A stretch of 64,000 nucleotides of DNA from the NCBI GenBank assembly GCA_051530055.1, contig CM121343.1, positions 3,968,001 through 4,032,000 of the forward strand, read 5' to 3'. Source of the DNA: Neoechinorhynchus agilis (taxonomy: Eukaryota > Acanthocephala). The translations under genes and the position numbers were made by a program. Shown here piece by piece: positions 46,463 to 55,299 of this stretch (its first letter is position 1; the number at the start of each line of letters is the position of its first letter). Under the pieces are notes generated by a model. That model did no database searches, had not been told where the DNA came from, and worked only from the letters and a program-made list of their open reading frames with translations.

Positions 46463-48519
46463 ATGATTTCGCCTCGAAATCCTCTTCGAACTCACGTCTC
46501 CGCTCCTTCTGTAAACAGCAATGCCAGATTTAAAGTGATTTCTCCTTTGAAGATTCCACTAAAAAAACTTAGACAAAAAAATCTAATCACCAAAGAAAAA
46601 CATCAACTTTTATTTTCAAGTCCAATCAAAAAGCGACTACAATCATTTAAAGAAAGAAAGCACAATTCGAAAAAATCAACGATTTCCAATGATTCCGATT
46701 CAATGGCACTCCACGTCGATAATATAAGAACAATCGATGTAATTATAAGAAACAAAAATGAACAACTATGTGCCACTTGGCAAGTAACCGATGATCTTAA
46801 GGATCTCCTCTCCTTCGTGGAACGAGTTTCCTTAGCTAAAGATCTTGATTCGTTGCGATTGACGTGGCTAGATGAGGAAGGGGACCAATGTGTTCTGAGA
46901 AATGAACAAAACTTTAAAGAAATGCTGAAACTAATCAGTAATTGGTCAAGTCTTCGCCTCTATCTTTCCGAAGCCAACACTTGCCAAGAAACAAAATCAG
47001 GACTATGGCGCGGATGGGATAAACGTATCCGTAAAGTAAATGTTCTCTGCAACCATCGATTGGTCCGATTCCGCCTGGCTCAACTAAAGTCATGTACAGC
47101 GAGGAATCGGAATGAAGTACCACCTCTACTTGGGGTTGCGGGGAGTTCGTGGGTATTTCAAATCCTATCCCACGCTCTAAAGTTTGCAAACATCGACTTT
47201 GGCCACTCGGTAGAGGGTTCCGATGCACTCAGTGCGATTTGTGCGTTCATGGTAGCTGTAAAAAAATGCTCCCACCGTGCCCGAAAACCGCGGAAATTGG
47301 TGATCAGTACTCTGGTATGTGCCATAATGCGTCTCAGTACAGCTCCCTCCATGTTTCACAACCTTTCCTCATTTCGGATTTCAAACTCCTAAAGGTGATT
47401 GGAAGAGGAAGCTATGCAAAAGTGTTTCTTGTGCGAAGACAAAGTAAAAACCGAGAATTGTTCGCTTTAAAAGCAATCAAGAAGAGACAAAGTAAATGCC
47501 GCGATACTAAGAAAAAATATAGTCGTGATGATAAATCGAACTCAACCAATTTTCAAGAGGAACTCGAATGGGTACGAACTGAACGACAAGTGCTTACGTT
47601 TGCGAGAAATCGGAATTTTCTAATCAGTTTAGAAGCTTGCTTCCAAACCCGTGATTATTTGTTCTTTTTAACTCCGTTTGCACCAGGGGGTGACTTACTA
47701 TCGCTAATGCAACGTCAGCGCCGGCTAACCGAAGACCAAGCTAGATTTTATTCGAGTGAAATTGTGATCGGCCTCAATTATCTTCACACCGCAGGAATAC
47801 TTTATCGGGATTTGAAATTGGATAACGTTCTCATTGATGGTGACGGTCATATTTTACTCACGGATTATGGAATGTGTAAAATTCACGAAATGGGTGCTAA
47901 AACGAGGACTTTCTGTGGTACACCCACCTACATTGCTCCCGAAATACTAAGAGGTGAATTCTATGATCACTCAGTCGATTATTGGGCTCTAGGAGTGCTA
48001 TTGTTTGAACTTTTGACTGGTCGGTCGCCGTTTGATCAACAAGATCATTACTTACCAATGAGCAATAACAACAATGCTAATTTTCAGGCCGGAATGTCCG
48101 ACGATGAAAACGAAGAACTTCTTTTTCAAATCATTGAACATCACGTTGTACGGATACCTAAAGGCTTCACTAACTCATGCTCATCTGCGCTCCGAGCATT
48201 ACTTCAAAAATTCCCAGCTGACAGATTAGGTTGCTCACCATTTAAGACATTGGCAGAGAATTTTGACGATGTGAAGAAGCATTCTTTTTTTGCCCAAATG
48301 GATTTTAATCTTCTCGAGAAAAAACATTATACTCCTCCGTATATTCCTCAACTCAAGGGACCGGAAGATCTAACGTACTTTGACCGTGAATTCCTTTCAG
48401 AGCCACCCATTCTGACTCCCGTAGGGACGATTGGCGATCCGCATTCAAGCGACGATAGCGAGCACTACTTACCAACCTTGGAAGAGCTCAAGCACCTCAA
48501 TCCATCTCAAATATTCTAG
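46463..48519 (+). CDS. Atypical protein kinase C (aPKC; PKC iota/zeta type)
   Basis: The polarity kinase of the PAR-6/PAR-3 complex. From ATG 46463 there is a basic region (KIPLKKLRQKN), then a PB1 domain with the acidic OPCA-type motif LTWLDEEGDQCVL, a single C1 zinc finger and the kinase domain. The C1 finger is split: H-x12-C ends at about 47095. After an insertion that looks like an intron of about 89 nt (47094-47182), CKHRLWPLGRGFRCTQC continues. The kinase has GRGSYAKVFL, the ALKAIKK lysine, LYRDLKLDNVL, the aPKC-type TDYGMCK in place of DFG, the activation loop TFCGTPTYIAPEIL and a turn region EPPILTP. The end LEELKHLNPSQIF resembles the aPKC hydrophobic-motif region, with an acidic rather than Ser/Thr site. 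A 5' exon may exist. Confidence 0.93.
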
Positions 48520-48884
48520 CATTTTCCTATTTTCAGGCAGTGTGTAAGAGCTCTAATTCATGTAGAGCGAACACAAATGTGAATGTATAACATGAATGGC
48601 AATGTAATATATATATAAAAAAGACCAAATATTTCAATTTACGCGTTTGGTCACATTGCATTTTAATTTGTGATTTAGTCGAAAACTTTAATCGCATTAG
48701 CGATCGGTATCGCTTGATATTCGTTTTACAAAAAAAAACGGATTTTCGGCTATCCAAGTAAAAAAATATCACCATGAGAAACAAAGTGTTCCGTTCAGCG
48801 AACTCAAAAGGTGTTTGCTTTTATCATTTTTTAGTTATTGCTTTTCAGAACGAAGATAGCAAACGATCCTAGCAAGCATTCTAA
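48520..48884. other. 3' flank of aPKC
   Basis: AT-rich 3' untranslated and spacer sequence; no gene visible. Confidence 0.4.
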
Positions 48885-49310
48885 ACATTCATTTAATCTA
48901 TCAGAAATCGAGTGTTTTTGTGAGGACCCAAACGAGGAAATTGGTCCTATTCTTTTTGGATTAAGAAATAAACGTGTTATTCCCGTCAACGATTAAACCC
49001 GTGAGTTTGCTTCCCGAATTTCAAATCCCAATTCATTTCATCCTCTCCCTACCGCCGCCCCCCCCCTCATTTTTCCATACCATCAACCGAAATGAAAAGG
49101 AGGAAAGACCCAACGTCATAAGAATAACCACCGACTTTCGAACCCGTGATCCACTCCATAATCAACATTCATTTAATCTATCAGAAATCGAGTGTTTTTG
49201 TGAGGACCCAAACGAGGAAATTGGTCCTATTCATTTTTGGATTAAGAAATAAACGTGTTATTCCCGTCAACGATTAAACCCGTGAGTTTGCTTCCCGAAT
49301 TTCAAATCCA
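48885..49310 (+). repeat. Two copies of the ~293-bp repeat, opposite orientation to 13.6-14.4 kb
   Basis: CATTCATTTAATCTATCAGA ... GAGTGTTTTTGTGAGGACCC ... AACGTGTTATTCCCGTCAAC occurs at 48886-49015 and again at 49167-49300. It matches the reverse complement of 13907-14440. The frame HTINRNEKEERPNVIRIT ... LSEIECFCED is nearly identical to that in the distant array. Confidence 0.85.
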
Positions 49311-50003
49311 AAACGATTCTCATCCCTCTTACAATAACTTACTCATCTAGAAAAACACTAATGAGCGAGATCAATAAAATATACTTTTCGAGAACAATCG
49401 ACCTTTTATTAATACGTCCATAAAAAACATCTTTTATAAAGTAAGATCAATTAGTCATTGATCTCTTAAATTAGGATAAAATGACAATCTATTAAGAATT
49501 AAAAGGAAGACCGCCCGAGTTTTGACTCAATTTTTTAAATTGTTTTAAGAAAGGACCAAAAGCGTTTTAAAGACCAGAATTACCAAATTTTTAATGGCTA
49601 ATAGTAGATCGTTTAGTTTCTCTTTCAACAAACGGGAAACATATGATCTTCATAAAGTCCAAAGAAGAAAAAAGAATTAAATAATGAACAATTGAAGAAA
49701 TTTATGCAAATCACACAAAGCATAAAGTGGAGGAAGATTTGAGGCAAATAATAGCAAATACTCGCTCTTCCTTTTTGTTAATTTTTTGAGCGTGCAATCG
49801 GCTCTAAACCTAGGCACTTCATCCTTCCCAATTAAAAATAAAGAAAATACAAGGGCATGGAAGGATCCGAACCAATTGGGAGTTTATATTATGTGTGGCT
49901 GTAATAAATAAATAAATCTGTGAAATGCATGGACACAAGACGGATCGCATAAATATCCATGGCAACCAGGATATCTCTTTTTGTTCAAAAATAAAATGGT
50001 AGA
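49311..50003. other. Upstream region of the PKA regulatory subunit
   Basis: AT-rich, with no exon or repeat recognised. Promoter not identifiable. Confidence 0.4.
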
Positions 50004-51068
50004 ATGAATTCTGACAACCCATCCCAAGATGATAACGTTCCGATCGCGATTGCTGATTATATTGTGAGTCTAACTCGATATTTAATAGCGAGGTATCAAG
50101 TGGATGCTGGAGTTGACTTTAAAAAGGCAGCGTTAGATTACGCTGTTTCTGTGACCTCAAACCGGGAAAGCAATGAACATTTAGAGGACGACCCCCCTTC
50201 TGGGATGAACACAAGGTGTTCGTACGTGGAGATTCCAATCGAAGAGGAAGATGCCACGGGCACTGATCGCATCTTTGAGAAGACTGAAGAAGCACGGGAA
50301 CGAATCCGAACGAAACTCGAGACATTTCCTTTTTGTGATAAACTTAGAATCGAGCAGTTGGAAGCAATTACTGATGCAATGGAGTCGATAAGTGTAAAAG
50401 CGGGGGATATCGTCATTAAAGAGGGCGACCAAGGTGATACTTTTTACATTATCGATGATGGGAAGTTCCAAGTGTTTGCGAATGATGAGACAGTTCATGA
50501 ATTTATAAACACTGGATGTTTTGGAGAATTGGCTCTGATTTTCGATACTCCTAGAAATGCAACTGTAAAGGCAGTAACCGATGGGATGCTTTGGATGATT
50601 GATCGAAGAACGTATCGGAGAAAAGTAGTGCTAACGGCTAAAGAACGGGATACTTTGTACGAAAATGCCATAACTTCGATTCCTTTATTTAACGGCCTTG
50701 ACATGAACACTAAAATGTACTTGCTGAATTCAGTTAAGCAGGAGATTTATAACGATGGTCAATGTATTATCAAACAAGGCGACAATGCAGAGTGCATGTA
50801 CTTTGTGGAAGAAGGAATAGTGAGAATCGAGATTGAATCAAAGGGACAAGTGAGAATTGTCAACGAAATAAAAAAAGGTGACTACTTTGGCGAATTAGCA
50901 TTGATCGACAACAAACCAAGAGCAGCCTCAGCATTTGCAGTTGGTAAGACAAGAGTGGGAGTAATGATGACTAATGAATTCAAGGAGTACATGGAACCAA
51001 TATTGGATATTTTGGAAGAAAACAAAAAGAAATATTTTGAACAAGTCAAAAAAGAATTCGGTGATTAA
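50004..51068 (+). CDS. cAMP-dependent protein kinase regulatory subunit (type II-like)
   Basis: Binds and inhibits the PKA catalytic subunit until cAMP binds. The single 354-aa frame, about the usual length for the family, shows an N-terminal docking/dimerisation helix (VPIAIADYIVSLTRYLIARY) and an inhibitor region around NTRCSYVEIP followed by an acidic EEED. Two cyclic-nucleotide domains follow, with intact phosphate-binding cassettes: CFGELALIFDTPRNATV in site A and YFGELALIDNKPRAASAF in site B. The WMIDRRTYRR link helix and acidic inhibitor segment are closer to RII than RI. The pseudosubstrate reads T-R-C-S-Y, with only one Arg before the Ser instead of the usual R-R-x-S. Intronless. It follows the 293-bp repeat and precedes the SET remnant. 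Confidence 0.94.
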   Translation: MNSDNPSQDDNVPIAIADYIVSLTRYLIARYQVDAGVDFKKAALDYAVSVTSNRESNEHLEDDPPSGMNTRCSYVEIPIEEEDATGTDRIFEKTEEARERIRTKLETFPFCDKLRIEQLEAITDAMESISVKAGDIVIKEGDQGDTFYIIDDGKFQVFANDETVHEFINTGCFGELALIFDTPRNATVKAVTDGMLWMIDRRTYRRKVVLTAKERDTLYENAITSIPLFNGLDMNTKMYLLNSVKQEIYNDGQCIIKQGDNAECMYFVEEGIVRIEIESKGQVRIVNEIKKGDYFGELALIDNKPRAASAFAVGKTRVGVMMTNEFKEYMEPILDILEENKKKYFEQVKKEFGD

Positions 51069-51599
51069 ATGTCCAAATGATTTTATTAAAAAAGAAGATA
51101 TTTTATGATTGCCACTGATCGAATCTACGTTTTTAATCCTAAGAAAAAATCTTAGCAACTAAAATACAAGTTTTAATTTGCTTATTTAAAAAAAAAGTTA
51201 AGACGATATAATTGACACCGATGCTGCCTACACCACCAATGCCGTCCCCTCGCTTCGCTCGGAACCTGGATGCTGGACAATAATATGAAGACGGAAACTT
51301 GTCCGCCCAAAATGAGCCAAGTGAAAAGGCCGAGGGAACGCTCAATGCTACCGGGACACCAGACCTAAATTATGTCCCTCAAATCACCGAGGGAGACACA
51401 TTGAACACGTCACTTATCGATCGTGCTCAACCTGAGAAGATCAACGCTGCCAGGCTCCCACGCGTCTCCACTGGTGTGTGTTCGAGTTGGCGGTAAGTCT
51501 TTCAAATTAACCAATCTGGGGGGTTTTGTTTGTCCATGGTCCCTGGGATCTCCGTTGTAGCGGGTCTGGTTCTCCACCACAATCAACCGATCTGCTTAT

Positions 51600-51835
51600 G
51601 CCTGAGCGAGAAGGAGAGAAATGCAAATGTTGCGTCGATCACCAATAAGTCCCGTATTTTCCATCGATCGGGAACGAATTCCAATTTGTTTGTTCAGAAG
51701 GTGTACTTTAACTCTAACGGAACGGACAGGCGAAGTAATGGCTCTTTTTACAGCTCGAGATGTGTTAGCGGGCGAAGAACTCATCGTACCGGCGATCTTA
51801 CGAATGTTTATTGGATTTTGTGTGTAAGCCGCTTA
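51600..51835 (+). pseudogene. SETDB1-like SET-domain remnant, frameshifted
   Basis: One frame reads NVASITNKSRIFHRS, then SNLFVQKVYFNSNGTDR. A one-base shift near 51740 continues as VMALFTARDVLAGEELIV. The order matches the SETDB1-type histone H3K9 methyltransferase core (N-V-x-R-x-x-N-H-S, P-N-L-F-V-Q, V-A-x-F-x-x-x-x-I-x-A-G-x-E-L). The NHSC core is degraded and no post-SET cysteine cluster follows, so it should be non-functional. A tiny intron instead of a frameshift cannot be fully excluded. Confidence 0.5.
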
Positions 51836-52112
51836 AGTAGTTCCGAGAAAAACCGTCTTCGATTTGATCTTTATCGAACGTCTGAGTTCTTTGTGCAAAG
51901 GTTTGTTTCGTAATGGGAAATTAACGATTTTATCTGCAATGGAACGTTGGGTTATTTTTTCAGGAGGATTTGATCTCTTTCTAATTTCCTTTAATTTATG
52001 TGAATGATGTTCGTTTTCCTCGTTAACTTTAAGCGTTTCGAATTCATCGATCTCTTATAGGGTGGCATATAGTCTTTCCCTCGAGCGATTGGTCGTTTAT
52101 TGCCCTTTTTTA

Positions 52113-52262
52113 GAGTCGTCTTCCGCTGTAAAATAATGGTGCAACTTATCGGTAACGTAGAAATGGTGTTTAATGATGATAATTGTCTAGAAACTTGCTT
52201 TTTGAAATCTACGAGAGAAGATATCGAACGTGAAAGTGCTTTTCCCTTCATTCATTTTAGAT
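52113..52262 (+). CDS. Possible terminal exon, unknown
   Basis: After CCCTTTTTTAG (52112) the frame reads VVFRCKIMVQLIGNVEMVFN, then DDNCLETCFLKSTREDIERE and ends FIHFR at TAA near 52262. The acceptor and acidic, Cys-containing composition look exon-like, but no upstream exon could be joined. It may relate to the SET remnant upstream. Confidence 0.25.
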
Positions 52263-52526
52263 AAAAGACAATCTGATTTTCGTACCTTAGAGATAAGCGC
52301 AGTGCGTGAGTTACGAGATGAAAGTTTGAGTGAACGCGTGGACAGATCGTTTTTGTGGCACTATTTCGGCACAAATTCACACACATCTTGGAGTGCCATC
52401 AACGTTTATCGTTTCTCTTTTCGTATATTATATATCTTTGTCTACTCTCGGTCACTGTGAGATATGTAATAATTCGCCGCCACGCTCGCATCAGCGAAAC
52501 TTGTTCACATGTTGTGGATTGAGGGA

Positions 52527-54947
52527 CTAATTGTTCACTTGGATACATCCTGCAAGAAGTTCGTGCCCTCGCAACGAATTCGACGGATGACTTTGGTTTG
52601 GCCATAGGTTACCAGGATCATCGATACGGGGCCGTAGTGCCACCAGTTCGCCGCCGCCGCCGCTGCTTGTTGCGTATATTAATGGAAAGCGAAGTACAAA
52701 GAATGAGTCATCTTTTAAATGTATTCTTCGATCAGAAGGAGAAAACAGAGGATTGCTTAGTCCGTGACGAACGCGTGGCTGTAGGTATATTGAAGATCTT
52801 GGTGGACATACTACGAACAAGCGCATCAATTGACCGAGATGGTTCGCTCCTACTGCACTGTTCATATCTCGAGTTCGTTCGGGACATCTTGAATAAAGAG
52901 GAAGTGTATCAGAAATGAAATTTGATTGGATCGGATTCATGTTTGGACTGGACAGAGTGTTAGGTTGCACTGATATCCATCGATGACCAAAATGGCACTC
53001 ATACTCACATCCGACAAAGGCGATATTACCTGAACTTACACTATCGTCGATATTAGCCAATGGTACCAGTTTGTGAGTGACCAAATCGAGCGGGGCTAAA
53101 AAATTGGCTGGAATGAGGAAACCGGGTTGACCAGTGAGACCTATTTCATGGTCATAATCAAAATAATCGCCGATTCGACAAAGACTCCATGATGAGCTCA
53201 TTGAATCGCTGCTGTTCGTCGTCATTAGATTTGTTTCGACGTCATAATATTCGATCAGCCATTGGGATTTTCGATCAGCAATCACTCCTCTAAGATTTTT
53301 ATAGAATTCAACATTTGCCTCAGTTAAAGTAAATGGATCATTTCGACTTGCTTGCGCACGTCCGCAATCACTAGCAGATTTAAAAGAGAATGTAGTTTCG
53401 TGAGCCATATCGTCCAAATTGTGCTTTGGATGCATACACATATGACCGGTTAGGCTGACAGTTTCACACGACTGATGGCCACTAGTGTGCCAATGAGTAG
53501 TTAACCGCTGCAGCAACTGCTCAGCATTGCAATCGATCTTTAGCTTCAGAGATTCTTCTATATGGCCGAATTTACGATTACATCCATCTCTAAACCATTT
53601 GAAGATCTTTTCACAAACCGAACGATGAACTCGTTCAGTGTAGTGATAATTTTGTTTGCGAGCCTGCTGTTGTTGCTGATGAAACTGCGGAGTGGTTCGC
53701 CAGTGATTGGGATGTTGTGGGAAGCAAATATGCTCGCATTCTTCGGTATACAGCTCAAACGCTTGGAGCGAAAGTTCGTCTAAGCACTCGTTCTCCATTC
53801 GATCAACCTCTTCAAGTCGTAAACGTTCATATTCAGCATCAGTAGGAGGAATGTGTCGAAAATGTTCAATCGCAAATTCAATCCCTCCATAGCGACCATC
53901 AATCACCTGCTTTAGGATTCTCAGGCACTTGGTATAGTCCCACAAGGATCCAGAATCAATGATTTCCTCTTCATCAATTATGCGTCTATTAATAATATCG
54001 TGGACTGTCGATCGGTAAGCACTGACGTTTGACCATTGGGCAAACACGTTTCCGCTAGTTGTATGTTCTTCAAATAAACCATCAATTACGGTTGCCAGAA
54101 ACCGAGCACTCCTGTCCATTTGTTCAATAGTCATCGACGTTCGTCTAAGAGTTTGTCGGACTGACTTACTAAATGAGTGATCTTCGTGCCCTTGAGTTAA
54201 AGGCGCAATGTCATTTAAGCAATCCTTCCAATCATATATAAATGAACTGCCATTTTCAAGCCACAAGAAGTCTTCCCATTCAGGCACAAGCAAGATATCG
54301 ATTTCGCTCGAACGGAAAAATGTCCTGATTTCATTCTGGACAATGGACCTCTCTTCCTGTAAAGACACTCTACTGCCATTCTTGTTTTCCTTCGTCAGCA
54401 AAACAACCAAATTTGGACGACGCAACTGTTCACATTGATTCCATCGCTTCGTCGATGTGATCAGCAAAAATAATTGGCGCCATTTGTCACTAGTGAGCCA
54501 AGAGTCATCATCATCGCAGACACATAGAATGTCTGAGATTGAAAGGCAGAAGGAAAGGGCGGGAGCAAACTCGGGTAACTGATCGTCATCAGTTAGATCT
54601 CCGCCGATATCTAATACCAAAATTGGTCCATCTGAGTTCAATTTGGATCGTTCAACGTAATATTCGTTTATGATATAATTGCAGTGATCAGGCAAAGGTT
54701 TTAGGCTGGAACCAACATAATCATCCATCAGAACAATACCTTCAAGAAAAGCCGATTTGTGATGGACGTTTGAACCAATCAGTAGAATGACGCAAAATGC
54801 TCCGTTTCGGCGTTTGAATTTTTCTTCTTCGTTCAATGAAGACATGGATCCAGTAGATACTTGATATTCCTCAAAGCCATTCGATATCACGGACCAGAAA
54901 GGATTCGTGGAGTCGATGTCCTTAGTGTCAGCGTCCCTCTCACTCAT
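52527..54947 (-). CDS. SMG8, nonsense-mediated mRNA decay factor
   Basis: SMG8 with SMG9 binds the SMG1 kinase and controls UPF1 phosphorylation. The 806-aa frame (vertebrate SMG8 is about 990 aa) starts at ATG 54947, directly behind TTTTTATAG. Residues about 30-150 match the divergent G-domain-like part (FCVILLIGSNVHHKSAF, LCVCDDDDSWL), without a canonical P-loop. The C-terminal half has diagnostic SMG8 blocks: CGRAQASRNDPFTLTEANVE, SSWSLCRIGDYFDYD, a GFLIPANFLAPLDL block, FVGCEYECHFGHRW, TLPLYSRCP, LGQLMRLFVVCPPRSSIYLQ and FFVLRFPLIYA. Intronless, unlike P4HA or ANAPC4. The segment of vertebrate SMG8 between the Cys-rich part and SSWSL is shortened, which accounts for the smaller size. It heads a minus-strand run with EXOC6 and the gene after it. 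Confidence 0.92.
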   Translation of the reverse strand: MSERDADTKDIDSTNPFWSVISNGFEEYQVSTGSMSSLNEEEKFKRRNGAFCVILLIGSNVHHKSAFLEGIVLMDDYVGSSLKPLPDHCNYIINEYYVERSKLNSDGPILVLDIGGDLTDDDQLPEFAPALSFCLSISDILCVCDDDDSWLTSDKWRQLFLLITSTKRWNQCEQLRRPNLVVLLTKENKNGSRVSLQEERSIVQNEIRTFFRSSEIDILLVPEWEDFLWLENGSSFIYDWKDCLNDIAPLTQGHEDHSFSKSVRQTLRRTSMTIEQMDRSARFLATVIDGLFEEHTTSGNVFAQWSNVSAYRSTVHDIINRRIIDEEEIIDSGSLWDYTKCLRILKQVIDGRYGGIEFAIEHFRHIPPTDAEYERLRLEEVDRMENECLDELSLQAFELYTEECEHICFPQHPNHWRTTPQFHQQQQQARKQNYHYTERVHRSVCEKIFKWFRDGCNRKFGHIEESLKLKIDCNAEQLLQRLTTHWHTSGHQSCETVSLTGHMCMHPKHNLDDMAHETTFSFKSASDCGRAQASRNDPFTLTEANVEFYKNLRGVIADRKSQWLIEYYDVETNLMTTNSSDSMSSSWSLCRIGDYFDYDHEIGLTGQPGFLIPANFLAPLDLVTHKLVPLANIDDSVSSGNIAFVGCEYECHFGHRWISVQPNTLSSPNMNPIQSNFISDTLPLYSRCPERTRDMNSAVGANHLGQLMRLFVVCPPRSSIYLQPRVRHGLSNPLFSPSDRRIHLKDDSFFVLRFPLIYATSSGGGGELVALRPRIDDPGNLWPNQSHPSNSLRGHELLAGCIQVNN

Positions 54948-55299
54948 CTATAAAAATAATATAGAACACAAAAAAAAGAAACGACTATTGAGCGCTTAAA
55001 TCTCATTGGTTCATTATTAAACTCTCGAGCTCTTCTGCGACAGTGGTCAAGACACGCTTTTCATCCCTTTCGCTCTGTTTGGTTCTAAGTCCACTTAGAA
55101 GGCCCTTATTCTTCTTAAGACCCTCGCGTAGCCTTGGTAGATGGAGAGCGCTACACAACAATACACAGAGTGTCAAAAATGCTCACTTTTCGACAATAAT
55201 CAATGCTTTTTTTGGATCGATATGACCAAATCGATCACTATTTTTCCCCGCTTCAGCGAAATATGACGACCAATTCTTTGTGATGGCCAAATCAAGCAA
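54948..55299. other. Spacer between EXOC6 and SMG8
   Basis: About 350 bp holding the EXOC6 3' flank and SMG8 upstream region. No further gene. The TATAG just before the SMG8 ATG may be a cis- or trans-splice acceptor. Confidence 0.4.

Noticed and set aside
51290-51496. 65-aa frame reading LNATGTPDLNYVPQITEG
   Set aside because: Composition looks coding, but no start, splice partner or family could be supported.
52598-52918. Plus-strand 106-aa frame
   Set aside because: It is antisense to the C-terminal coding part of SMG8, which has strong family motifs.
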